Source of the DNA: Cliona cf. orientalis | Taxonomy: Eukaryota > Porifera > Demospongiae > Clionaida > Clionaidae | Direction of reading: 5' to 3' | DNA: 64,000 bases | NCBI GenBank assembly: GCA_963930775.1 | Contig: OZ005690.1 | Coordinates: 7,610,225 to 7,674,224 of the forward strand | Shown: positions 1-11,800 of the stretch, in pieces | How positions within the stretch are numbered: position 1 is the first letter of the stretch | How the letters are laid out: the number at the start of each line of letters is the position of its first letter | Program-made: the position numbers and the translations under genes | Notes under the pieces: model-generated | What the model was told of the DNA's origin: nothing | The model's input: only the letters and a program-made list of their open reading frames with translations | Database searches by the model: none

Positions 1-178
1 TGTCCTAATTCTTGTTTAGGGATACTTTGATACACGTCTGTATATAGTTGGGACCACAGGTGGCATCCTGATTAGAGAGGTGCCACCGTATATAGCTACT
101 GTAACAGTTAAAGTATCATCATTTGGCCTAGACTATCAGAACTAGCTACATGGACCGAGCTAGCGATGGTGGTTGTCT

Positions 179-196
179 CCCCCCCCCCCCCCCCCC
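179..196. repeat. poly-C tract
   Basis: An uninterrupted run of about 18 C, followed by CA-rich sequence and a T-rich tract. It lies in non-coding DNA just upstream of a putative splice acceptor. Homopolymer length here is likely to be unreliable in an assembly. Confidence 0.85.
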
Positions 197-278
197 AAAC
201 ACACACTTCACCAATTCCTATCCCTTGGTTCAGTCCTTCAGTCCTCTTACAATTTTTTTTTTTGCCACTTTCCTGCAG

Positions 279-382
279 ATCCAGAAGTTCAACTGGAGTT
301 CCATGCTACATTGACTTCATTGACCAAAATCACTTCTGCATTGCTCATGATGTCCATGGAAAATTTTAGTCATGCCAAGTAA
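279..382 (+). CDS. possible 3'-terminal exon of a gene entering from the left
   Basis: A long T-rich tract ending in ctttcctgcag makes a strong splice acceptor just before 279. It is followed by an open frame of about 34 residues ending in TAA at 380-382. If the incoming phase is 1, the peptide starts PEVQLEFHATLTSL and ends NFSHAK. I do not recognise the family. The rest of the gene would lie outside the window. It could instead be a chance frame behind a chance acceptor, so the call rests on acceptor quality and the AT-rich, UTR-like sequence after the stop. Confidence 0.35.
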
Positions 383-1070
383 CTACAAATATACATGATT
401 GTATACATGTACATGCTTTATGTGGTAATTGTTTATTACTTCATTGTATGTAATTTTATTGATAAAAATATTGTATGATTATTGTCGGAAATCTTGTGGG
501 TTGCTGTACATGTATGTACAACTGTGAAGTCCACTATCCTGGCTCATGTGTACACGTGTACATGGAATGAAGAAGTTGGGTGATTTGTTGACTTGCCTTT
601 GCCATTAATATTTGCCTTGTGATTTATTGGTATACAGTGTACCCTCTTTCCGACAGTTATTGGTAGACTATTCAACTACACTGTTTTATGTTTTAAATGT
701 CCATGCTAATGGTGGGTGCATGTGGTGAAAGGCATCAACATCACTGCTAACGGTTTCCTATGCGAAATGCTGGGCATGGGGTTACCAAGAAGTAAACTTC
801 CAAGGAGAGGACAGTAAAGCTCAAGTGAAATATATACATGTAGCTGTATATTAGATGGAAAAAGAAATGGGATGTTGGGCAGGTACTTGTTCGTACTGTG
901 TTGTTCTGGGAAAATAACAATTTTGAGTTTGGTATTTTGGGACATCACTCTATCTATAACTTAAGATAAACTGAGATTTGTCCCAAAGGAATGATCCCAA
1001 GCTACGTAATGTAGTTGCGACACGTACACCAGTCCCATAGCCTTTCAGTGAGAACTAAGTTCAAAGAAAG
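383..1070. other. intergenic DNA, no gene seen
   Basis: AT-rich sequence with TACATGTA-type short palindromes and no frame with coding character. The last 100 bases would contain the promoter and 5' UTR of the secreted peptide gene at 1071. I see no unambiguous TATA box. Confidence 0.5.
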
Positions 1071-1421
1071 ATGAAGCTCCTAGCCTTGTCACTATTTGGT
1101 ATGCTCCTTTTGAGTGAGGTGATTGCTTATCCACTCCATCCCAGCCAAACAGCCCAGAGAGTGATAGCATCTCCTCTGCATCCCAGCCAAGAAAGAGCAG
1201 CTGTTCAAGATGCTGGTCAGCTAGTCAATGAAATAGAGGCTGAGGCAGAAGAGAAGGCACTACAGTGGAAGACTCTTGGCCAACTCCTAGGCTTCCTGAT
1301 GAGAGAGGAAGAGAAGAGGAACAGTGATGTTGAAACTGAAGGAATAGGACCGTTCTTCAGAAACCTAAGGTCCAAATTTGAAATCTTTGGCAAACGTGTG
1401 AGACATGCATTTAATGGTTAA
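1071..1421 (+). CDS. small secreted precursor with acidic pro-region and cationic C-terminal peptide
   Basis: A single-exon frame of 116 residues. Residues 1-19 form a clear signal peptide (MKLLALSLFGMLLLSEVIA). Residues 21-26 and 35-40 repeat the hexapeptide PLHPSQ. Residues 54-90 are strongly acidic and contain a KR pair at 82-83. The last 26 residues (91-116) are cationic: six Arg/Lys, one His and only one acidic residue, interleaved with Phe/Leu/Ile. They include Gly107-Lys108-Arg109, and the protein ends in Gly. This signal, acidic pro-region, basic tail layout is that of many antimicrobial peptide precursors (for example Hydra arminins). GKR and a terminal Gly also fit amidated peptide hormones. 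No homologue is recognised; the function is inference from architecture only. The start codon is the first ATG and opens directly into the signal peptide. Confidence 0.7.
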   Translation: MKLLALSLFGMLLLSEVIAYPLHPSQTAQRVIASPLHPSQERAAVQDAGQLVNEIEAEAEEKALQWKTLGQLLGFLMREEEKRNSDVETEGIGPFFRNLRSKFEIFGKRVRHAFNG

Positions 1422-1622
1422 TCATCTTGCAGTCGAACAATAAGACGAAGTTGGACTATTATAATATTAATACTATGAACATTAATAATAATATTATATA
1501 TCTGCATGCAGAGTTAATGAATAATGTATAAATGTGGTTGTGATGAGACAATACTGTGCTGATTTCATCTACATGATTGTACAAATGCAAGTGATGTAGG
1601 CAATGGCAATTACAACTAATAT

Positions 1623-2904
1623 TCACGTGACAGCTACAGATCTCTTCAAAGTGTCTAATACCTCATCCACATCAACAGTAACTTCCTGCTCACCAGCTAC
1701 TCTGAGTTTGATATAGTTTGCTTTTATCAGCTGTGATAGAATTTCAAAGCTAGGTTTGCCAGACTTATAATCAGGCATGAATTCAAGGATAGTAGCACCT
1801 TTGGGTGTCCACCATAAATGGCTCATACCTGCTCCGTGCACTCCCATAAAAACATTGGCTGATGCACTTACGTTGATCTGCTCACAAAGTGTCAGGTCTT
1901 CCATGTGTACTGGAAGAATATTGAACATGCTAAAGTTTGAGTGCAGAGCATGAAGAAGTTCGGCCTCATTGGTCATCACTCGTTCGAAACTATTTCCTAT
2001 ATCACCATTGTATCGTTTGTATGGTTTTCGCAGTATGATGAGCATATTCCTTGTCTTTATCATGTTATTGACTCTGGTGTCTATTGAACAAGCCTTCATT
2101 ATAGCATCTCTGAACTTCAAGAAAGTTGGTTCATCAAAACCCAATGATAAACAATCGGAACAAAAACCCAGTAGTTCCATTTTACAGCGAAATGGTGTGC
2201 TGGCAAAAGATCTAGGTACCAACACTGCCTTTTCAATACAGATGGGAAACCTAGTTAGATTCGATATAGATACTATAGATGGGAAAAGTTTCCTCTCAAC
2301 GTCGGCAAAATTATGATCTTCAGTGAACCTAATGATTCTATACATCTTACTGTGGTCGTAGTATATTGTCTTAAATAGATTGTACCAACCAAGAAAACGG
2401 AAATAAATATGATGATCACCACCAAACAAGTATACAGTTTCTTTGAGTCTTATACTACATCCACTTGCTCTAACAGGTTTCCTTTGAAGAATTTTTTTCA
2501 CAATCAGTCTTACATGATCTGTTTCTTCAGTAGAGCTGTATAATTGCGACAGTGAAGGAGATTGGCATTTCTGTCTTTCACTTTCAAGTTGTCGAACCTT
2601 TATTAGATCTGTTTTCAGTTTTGGTTGAGCTCTTATCATGGGAAATTTCTCCAGCACGAATCCATGGACTGTGCACTTGGCCATCATTTTGCTAACAGGG
2701 TTCTTTTCACATATGATCGACTCTCCAATTTTAGGCATTGAACACACTGAAAGTTTTTCTATGTACTGTTTACTGAAATAATTACTGCAGGTTTCTTGAT
2801 TGATGGACACTTGTCTTTTAAGCAGTGTTATATAGGGACTTGAAGTGTAAAACAGGAGTCCAGTAACTAACACCACAGCACAAATAATAATACCCTTGAA
2901 AAAC
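1623..2904 (-). CDS. GT61-family (EOGT/DUF563-like) glycosyltransferase, terminal exon
   Basis: A 427-codon open exon behind a splice acceptor (tatttctag) at 2905-2906; the stop ends at 1623. It begins FFKGIIICAVVLVTGLLFY, a membrane anchor typical of type II Golgi/ER glycosyltransferases. No suitable ATG lies at the 5' end of this exon, so a short upstream exon supplying the start must exist; I could not place it. The C-terminal half carries the GT61 hallmark GVHGAGMSHLWWTPKGATIL, followed by EFMP, and before that YLFGGDHHIYF and IILRKPYKRYNG. The family transfers sugars such as xylose or GlcNAc to proteins or polysaccharides in the secretory pathway. Which acceptor is used here cannot be told. 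The frame is intact. Confidence 0.8.
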
Positions 2905-3309
2905 CTAGAAATAAGAACATAATAATTAAGGGCACATTATCAATGTTTATTGGAAATAATAATAAAAAAGAGCCATACAGCATGTCAGTATGAATGCATA
3001 ACATTATACATTTAAAGGCACTGGATCACAGTGATAAGGCTTAAAGCCGTTTAAGGGTTCACTAATTCAAGGATTCATTGGGTACAGAAGTATAGGCATG
3101 CCGGATGTTGTGGTATAGTCCATGTACATAATATTATATATGTGCAAACATGCTCATGATGGTCGAGTTGGGAGTCTGTAATCTTTGGTGAAAGAGCAAT
3201 AGTGACAAGCAAAGGATGTAGAGCCTACACGATGCCTAGAAAGTTGAACACCCAGCAGAGCAAGCCATTTCTCTTTCATGATTATTTTTTTAGCACGTTT
3301 TAAGCATGA

Positions 3310-3425
3310 TGCTTGGTGGAGTAAGTTGTTTGTCACTAGTCTTGTGCCCAGTCCTTTCTACCACAAACATAATTTATTATACTCTCTGTTTCTACGCACC
3401 TTGCAACAACTTACTCCACCAAGAA
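3310..3425. repeat. inverted repeat of about 115 bp
   Basis: Arms ttggtggagtaagttgtt and aacaacttactccaccaa face each other, with a second inner pair around tgcccag/ctgggca. It looks like a foldback MITE remnant. Confidence 0.6.
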
Positions 3426-3709
3426 GGGGCTGGGCACGAGGCCAGCTTGTCACATAACTATTATCACTGGCATAATTATATAGTTTGTCTACTCTCTGGA
3501 CACCTGCGAGATGTACACTAATACTGTTCTCTTTTTGTTATTGGTAATGAGGAATGAGGATCAGTGAAGAAAATGGTGTGGATGCATTAGTATCATGGAC
3601 CGTGCACTTGCTCGTGTAGTTACATACATTCAGACCTCATTGATGTTCAGTTGCATATCAAATAAATTTATTAGGACCACAGCAGAACTACAAGCAAGAG
3701 AATCATGCC

Positions 3710-3870
3710 TACTGTGTTTATGCTAATAAAACGCAAGATACAATCAGTGCAAGAAAATTCGCATTCTAGGACTATTCATAATGCAGAATGTGACAACCTT
3801 TACCAGAAAAGTGCGCAAAAGTTAAATCATAATTAATTCTAGCTTGCATTCTATTAGCATAAACACAGTA
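3710..3870. mobile_element. MITE, family with TACTGTGTTTATGCTAATA ends
   Basis: About 160 bp bounded by near-perfect 28-bp terminal inverted repeats starting tactgtgtttatgctaata. It contains tgtgacaacctttacc. A second, left-damaged copy sits at about 34735-34870. Confidence 0.75.
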
Positions 3871-4369
3871 TATATATCAGCCATCCCCCTTCATTAAACA
3901 CTGTCACTAGTACTAGTCCCATTAATGTATACCAGGAAGTTTTCATTGGTGCCTATTTTCATTTGATTGCAATATAATTTTTTTAGTTTTGCATGCTTGC
4001 ATGCAGTGGGAGATTGCGTGAATACGCAGCTGCTAGTACTCATACTTGTGGTAATGTTAGCTAGACTGCGCCTAATTGCTTTCCAATTGAGATGTGGCAT
4101 CTTTCTCGATGGGAAAAAAAACTAGACAGCATGCATGGTTAGAGTCTGATATCATATGGCATCATAGACCCTAGCTATACATATTATTGGCCATTTACAG
4201 GGCTTGTCCAAAGTCCTTGTGGAAAAATTAATGTCATTATGACGTTAATATTAATCCCCTCCCCCCCTCCCTTAACGTCGCAGCATTTCAACAGATTCAA
4301 CACTGAAACTATGATTCAGCTCCATTTAGCCTACACATTCGGCATTCACTTGTATTCTACAGTGCTAGC

Positions 4370-4576
4370 TACCGTATAGCACTTAAATTTTGTGGGACTT
4401 CATTTTCGCGGTTTTCGCAGATACAACGGCTTCCGCGAAAATTATTCAACGAAAATTTCCAATGCCCACGAGCACGCGCCCATACCAGGCCGGAACCACG
4501 AAATTTATTCAACGAAAACTTTGTAGAGTGCTATCCGCGAAATTTAAGTTCCGCGAAATTAAGGCGCTATACGGTA
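4370..4576. mobile_element. MITE with TACCGTATAGC ends
   Basis: About 207 bp with imperfect inverted ends taccgtatagc...gctatacggta, each followed by an aaatttcgcgg-like block. The interior repeats cgaaaattattcaacgaaaa and related blocks. No coding capacity. Confidence 0.75.
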
Positions 4577-4856
4577 TGTCTTCGTGGATTCATTGCATAC
4601 CTGTGCTTCTTTGATAGTTTCTTGCTTGCCTCTAGCTACGTGTACACTTTTAGCTATATATGTTGTGCTTGACACAGCTGCAAATTTGACACTTGTTCAA
4701 CTACAAAAATGCATAATCACAACAAAAGCTTATCTGTTGACAATGCAGTTGTAAAATGTCATGGACCAGGACTCCCTCCCTCCCCCCCCCCCCCATCATA
4801 ATGATGTTAATTTTTCCACAATGTCATGATAAGCCCCCTTTATACTACACTTAGTT

Positions 4857-5010
4857 CATAGGCGTAGGAACCATGGGGGCTCCGGGGGCTGGTGCTCCCC
4901 TATGTTTTCTGATATATAGTTGCATAATTTGTGCATTATGTACACATTACACTAGCTCTTGCCTATAGATCTATAGAGCCCCCCTTTATCGAACCATCTT
5001 CCTACACTTC
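4857..5010. mobile_element. degenerate MITE-like sequence (GGCGTAGGAA type)
   Basis: Begins ataggcgtaggaaccatgg and ends with an imperfect inverted match (cttcctacactt). The interior is rich in gggggct/agcccccc. It resembles hAT-type MITEs with CAGGGGCGTAG ends, but the ends are worn. Confidence 0.3.
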
Positions 5011-5228
5011 TGTAGTTCCAAACCTTATGGGCAGCCTCCAAAACGCACGCTATTCCCACCAATGGGTGTGAAATCATCTATGAAAGTGTGTAAGAATTCA
5101 GAGCACTACCAATGAAGTTTCTGCTTGGTATTAAATTTTAATTGGGAACAATTGACCACATGATGTCACCTAGTAGATATTAATTTCTGGGCCTGGGTGT
5201 ATGGTGAATTAGCTCGAGTAGCAGTTAC

Positions 5229-5276
5229 TAGCCTCGTACCCAGGCCCTTTGATCGAGGGGCCTGGGTACGAGGCTA
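5229..5276. repeat. perfect hairpin, AGCCTCGTACCCAGGCC family
   Basis: Two 19-bp arms, tagcctcgtacccaggccc and its exact reverse complement, are separated by about 10 bases. The same arm sequence forms the ends of the MITE at 33001-33261 and appears singly near 14063 and, in variant form, at 39667 and 58990. Confidence 0.85.
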
Positions 5277-5896
5277 AGCAGTTACGTACCCCTCCCACGC
5301 GGGTATCGAGCTCCTAGAGTAGTCTGGGTGCCACCCAGACTACTCCTAGAGAGCCTTCAGGCTTTAAATTGTCTATCCCACTACATGCACTATCAAGTCT
5401 GTTCGATTATCAAAACAATCCGTGCAATAAATCTTTATAATATAATTTGTACACGTGGCGAATAATATGAATAAAGAGCAGTTTATAACTTCTATACAGA
5501 GTAATTTGCAAATAGATATATGACTTTCAGCCCTCGAACAGAAATAATATAATGCTACAGGCCTACCTTACAAGTTTCATCTTGCAACTGTCGAGGGGAG
5601 AGCACTCGCACCCATGCCCGGCCCGGCCCACACCAGATAATTGAAACTACCACACCCACAACCAATAGTTGCGCATGCGCAGCAAACACCTTTAGTGTCC
5701 TTCCTGGATAGCTCAAATCTGATAGTCATGCTTAGGGATCTACATTTGGATATCTTAGCAAAATTCAAAGGCATTTTTCAACCACTAGGTATATACCATT
5801 ATTAATTTTTATACTTTTAATTTGTATCATTCCTATACACTGTACTCACATGGGCTAATAAGATGAAACTTTGAACTTCATTAATAATGCTAATGA

Positions 5897-8800
5897 TCAT
5901 GATTTTGACTTGGTCTTTGACTTCCTGTCTGATGAAAGCTCTTCCAATTTTGATTCCAACTTCTTGTGAAGTTGAGCTTGTCTTGAAGTATCTTTGCTGG
6001 TTGCAGTTGACCTGGGTTTGACAGCCTGTCTTGCATATTTCTTGGCAGCTTCAGAGCATCCATGAATCTCAGGAATGTTATGCTCCATGCAAAATCGTTT
6101 ACAGCAAAGATGGCATTGCAGGCCAAGCATATTCACCTTCTTTTTGCACCCCTGAAGGCTACAAGATGAATCTAGCAATGTCATCTCTGATAACATAGTA
6201 TCCAAGTCATCACTCTCTTTCTTTGGCTGACCCTTCTTCTTCTTTTGTGCTACTGATGGTCGTATTTTGCCTCCCTTTGCAGTGGATTTTTGCACCGTAG
6301 CTGAAACTTGTGGATTTGAACAAGTACGAGAGTGAAGTTTGAAATCATCCTTTGGTATAGGTTTGCCACAACTGGGACAACTAGACACATTCACAGCTGT
6401 AAGATCAATGTACATGGAATAATAATCATTTTTGATTGCACAGGTCTACCAATAGATTCTGCTCCTCCTGAGTCCTCCACTTCCACTTAAGTAGTAGGTG
6501 GCTTGGTAACCACAATGTATCGCTCTTTTCCCTGATTCTTACTTTCATGTAAAAGGCCAAGTTCTTCGCAAATCTAAACACAAATTTAAACAACAGTGCA
6601 TGGATGACCTGGTTGATGAGTTACGTTACTGAACCTGATGAATACATTTTCTCTCAAGGCCAGACAAAGATGGTGAAAATTCTATCACTGTCTGCTCGCT
6701 TTCCATGAAGCTTTTGAGCTGTTCTGAATACTTCTGATGACACTCTGCAGACAACTCCCTACAGCAAAGCACAATGTCATAATTTTATTTATAGTATACA
6801 TGCAAATTTTCACTGGAAATTTTACCAACCCCAGCTACCTTTATAATACTGCAGAAAGAGTTCGCAGAAAAAAAATTTTGCCAATGTGGCAAAGGTTCTA
6901 GGCAATCTTTAACACAGGACAAAAAATTAGTGCGATAAATGTTTCACCAATGAGTGCAGGTGGTGAAATTGGCGAAAATTTTCTCTTTGTGATAATTTCA
7001 GCTAGTGAATAAAGACCTGTGCGTATTGATAAATTATGCACAACATCGTATGGTAAGTTACTTGACATTGGAGACAACTGTTGATTCTTTGTCAGGCACA
7101 GGATCTGCGTGTACATGCAGTTTGGCAGACGATACTCGGTTATGTGAACTGGACTGCTTTTTCTTCGCAGCAGGTTTGTCTCCTGGTGCACCATCTACGG
7201 ACTTAATCGTTGGTTTGTACAGAACTCTCTCCTCAAAATCATCGTCTGCCAATGATTAACAAAATTCTTCATGCCACATTAGATCGCTAGAAAGCAACAC
7301 TACCATTTATATATTCATGTGCAGAATGCACATCTCCATGTTTATGACAGTACGCAACCATTCCTTTGATAAACGGTTCGTTTGAAATAGTAGATGAATC
7401 ACCAATCAGGGCAAGATGTCTCCTAGCTCGGGTCATAGCAACATTTGTACGCCTCATCTCCTGCAAGAATCCATATTCACCTGTGCAATCATCAAATGTA
7501 AAATTTTATGTATGACTAGAGATATTGTCAACAATATCATCTTACAGTGGTGAAATACATGTGCGACATGGTTTTATATTTGGTAGTTGATATTTAATGT
7601 TAACACCTACAATGCTGAACTTCAGAGAGCCAAAATTTAATCTAAATTTCAAATGTCAGCAAATTCAATGCACGGCTAAGTAAGTTACCTGCTAAACTGT
7701 ACATATATTGCACATCATAGTACAATGTCATATTCAGACACAAGGAGTCGAGCAGATGCCTCTTTTGCTGACTATTTAGCAGGTATGGATTAACATGCAG
7801 TTAAATTGGTGGCAGCATAATACCGAATAGTGGGAAACTTTGGTGAGGTTGTTTCAATTTGGCGATTTGGAAAATTTGGTGTAGATTGCTAAATTAAAAA
7901 CTATGTATCTGAAGACTAGTAGTGATACCTTTCTTGTTGGATCGTGTGAATGATATTATCACTGCCTCTTTCTCCCGTCCCTGAAAGCCGTCCACTGTAT
8001 GAACCTCCACACTCTCATACCCTCCACCAAGAAGACATAAACGCTGACGAATCAGATCAACCTGGAGAAAAGGAACTAATACACTAAACGATAGTCTGGC
8101 AATGATTATTACATACCTGAAGATTATATGGAGTAATAACAGCAGTAAATTTCAGTGAAACACCAGCCTTGTCCAATTTCTTTAGATGGTGCAAAACTAA
8201 GTCAGCCTCTCCTGTGTACACACACATGGTCAAGAATCTTACTACATGTATATGCACATTACTATGAGTAAACTCTATTATAATTATTTTCTTAGTATTA
8301 TTGTGCACTTTTTGATGGTGCATGCAACAGCATCAACCTTCATTTCCCTTGGATTCTTCATCAAGAGTGTCCAGTTCAGCCATGTCACATCCAGCAGTGT
8401 CTATGAAGATCAGTGGTGTGCATGTTAGAGGAGTCAATTCTACTCCAGCTAGATCACTGCAGAGTAAAAATTACTCTTACAATATTCTCTGGGGTCAAGG
8501 ATAGCCTGGCAACTTAGGGAAGAGAAAAGGGTCTCAACAGTTGAAGGTGAGTAGAATAATCAAATCTTTTGAAACTACGTACATTATAGTTATAGGAGGC
8601 TACAGGCTAGCCAAGTGGCCAAACCCAACAGACCTGAGAAGGTGAGATGCCACAGATGATTCAGCCTCCAGCAGATTATCATATAGAAACTCTGAAGGCC
8701 ATGACATTATGTCTTGATGCATTCTGTTAGAACCGCAAGATCATTACGGTGACTACTATGTACTAATGATCTCTCATAATACCTGTACTGTGTAACTAAT

Positions 8801-11800
8801 GTAGCAGTGACTGTTTTACCATAGAGTTTGCGCAATCGTTCCATCATTGTCAGAGAAAGTACCTTAGATGCTCTAAATAATAGCAAAATTAATGTAAAAC
8901 AGTATTATTATGTTGATACACTACAGGGCCTCACTCCTTTGATAATATCGTTGGTGGAAGCTGTTTGTCATCTCCAGCAAGGATGCACTTTGGAGCTCTC
9001 AGCACTGCAATCCAACAACTTGGCTCAATTGCCTGCACATGGAGGTACATTAACGTGGTTGAGTGAGGCATGAATCTAACCTGTGCACACTCATCAATCA
9101 CAACCAAATCGAAGTGATTTTCATCCAGATACCTACGGATGACAGAAATACATTACTTCATAATATTTCTATTATGTCGTAAACAATTATAGTAAACAGC
9201 ATTCACAAATGACATCATGTGAACTATAATGCAAAGAATAATAATAATATCGTGAATTTTTCCTTACACAAAATATGATACAGTATTATAGAGGCAGGAT
9301 TGAGCAGAGACATACTTGAGTGATCCATCCGGTGATGCTCCATTGATGGTGGACAGAATCACTTCAGCACTACCAAGAATCTCCCTGATGGACTTCTGCA
9401 CATATAAAGCATCACCAACATTACACGTACACACTGCAGAGATGCACAATGCACGTACCTCCTCTCGCTGGAGCAGCTCTCGCTTGAAATGTCTTACATC
9501 ATTTCTCCATCTTCGCCTCTCACTAGAACTGCGCGATTTTACACAATGCTCCTACATTATCAAAGCCAAAAAGTACAATAATACATGTATATGCATGCAT
9601 GTACAGTGCACATACACTGTACACCCATAGTTCTTATTCTTTGTGGGCACTAGTACTATCTTTTAGAAATTAAAAGGTAAGGTGTTTTACTTCGAGTCCC
9701 GTGCTGAAAATAGCATGTACATGTACATTGTAAATGGCCGTGTCCGTTCTTTTCGAGTTTGATGTTGGTTGAATATTCACCTCAGAATGCATATGGGCAG
9801 CTATTTATAGCCACAGTGTACATGATATCCTAAGAGGGGTTTGTAATGAAGTGGCTACTGATTTTTATCCCGCAGTATTACCAGCATCTGCCCATTCTCA
9901 ACAAGGGTTATCACATGGATATGCCATAAGCATGAGTACTTGTGTTAACGGCTAGAAGTGCTTGCCTCTAAATTTAATATTGCATTGCACTATTTTGTGC
10001 CACTGTTTTAAACGTAGGATGTACATGTATGTACAATGTACATGTACAGGATAGTTCAGGCTTAGCCTAATAAAGATGGAAGCCTTCACAATGCTCCATT
10101 TACATGCATATCTGTGGATAGCAGCTGAACTGACGTACTAGAATGCCATGGATCCTTCATCTCATCTACATTAAGCCAGCAGGAAAGAAAAAAAAGGCAG
10201 CAACCGGGAATCAAACCCATGGCCTCCTGCAGGTACTCCCCCATCCCCCGCCACCCACATGATAACACTCACAATTGCACTTTGTAGATCTTTTCTGACA
10301 TCCAGAATGATAGCAGCAGAGTCTGCAGTGGATAATTGAGCATCAAGGGAGTACTTTTGAACTGCTTCCACAATCCTAGCTGGGTGACCAATTCGGACAA
10401 TCTACAAAGATTCGAGAAGATTACTAAACCATCACATACACATAATGACATAATACTATAATATACCTTAGCTTTGGCTGCTCCAAGCTTCTCCACAAGA
10501 TTATCAACAGCAAGGTTTGACGGAGCACAAGCTAACACCTACATACATACATTTAAATATAATTAATATACTGCAACTTATAGAAAATTGTATGCATGTG
10601 TGTATGGTAAGTAGTACAGCTACACGTAGTTACTTTATGGCCGAGTTTAACAGACTGAAGAATGATCTCAACAACTGTAGTTGTTTTTCCAGTTCCAGGA
10701 GGCCCATGTACAACAGCTATGTCCTTTCTGGATAAGGCAAACAGTACAGCTGCTTGTTGACTTTTATTCAGTGATGTGCTGATGAAGGGATACGATGACT
10801 TGCTCTCAGGCTGGAGGTAACAATAGGGTTGATCCACATAAATTGCTGGATTTTACATGTATGTCACCATGCATACTATCTACTCGTATCTTAAGAACTG
10901 TAGGATTAAAAGCGCTAGCTACTTGTACATGTACATGTAGCAACCAGGGTCAGGCTGGCGTAACACTAGCAGCACACCAAGTTTAGGCTACAGTTGTACC
11001 ATGTAGCTGTTGCAAAGGTCCATGCAGGTACTTTCCACACCAGCCCAAAGCTAGAAGTTCATGCCATCAGCCACTTTCCATAATATTAGCAATATTCCAT
11101 ATCTTTCCGCTATTAAACACATGCGCTTATATCTCTACAGGAAGAAAACCTGTGCTTAGTAGCGAGGTGTGTGTAACAGCGAGATGTGCCAAGTATGGAC
11201 AGTATATTCCCCATTGCTACATCTGTACATTTGTTTAGATGTACATGCAACTCACAGTCTTCATACCTTATCTGATAGCTTCTCAAGATGGAAAGAGAAT
11301 CGAGGGTCTAACTCAGCCAGAGGTGCACCTCCCAACATCACAGGAATCAGGGGGTGTGGTTTCACAGAAGACTTCATTTCCTCAAGGCATCTTCATGTTA
11401 GCAAAAAGCTTAACATAATGACACTAATATTATGACACCAGTATATATGTACATGTACCTTCTTATTCTTTGATATGTGACATCATTGCATAATTTGACT
11501 AGCTGAATTGTTCCATCATACACACTCAAGTCAATGGTATCTGGTAGCTCATCAAATGCAACTGACACTAATGTTGGTTTTATTGCTGTCACAACTCCAG
11601 ATAGTGCCTTCTCAGCAACGCTTTTGCCTTTAGAGAACACTCCCACTATGTCACCTATGTTAATTGGTATTATAACAAGGGATCTGTAGCCATGCATATG
11701 TTTAAGCCCAAGTAGTAGTACTAGTGGCTACCAGTTATTATCATGCAGTAACAATAGTTGTCACTAGAGTGGGGGGGGGGGGGGGGGGGGGCGGACTATA

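Larger units (their letters stand above)
2905..5896. other. intergenic repeat-rich stretch
   Basis: No gene is recognised. The stretch holds several small inverted-repeat elements, listed separately, and probably the missing first exon and promoter of the GT61 gene. Its right end (about 5500-5890) lies downstream of the IGHMBP2-like gene. Confidence 0.5.

Noticed and set aside
1969-2316. 115-codon plus-strand frame opposite the GT61 exon
   Set aside because: It lies wholly antisense to an exon with clear family motifs.
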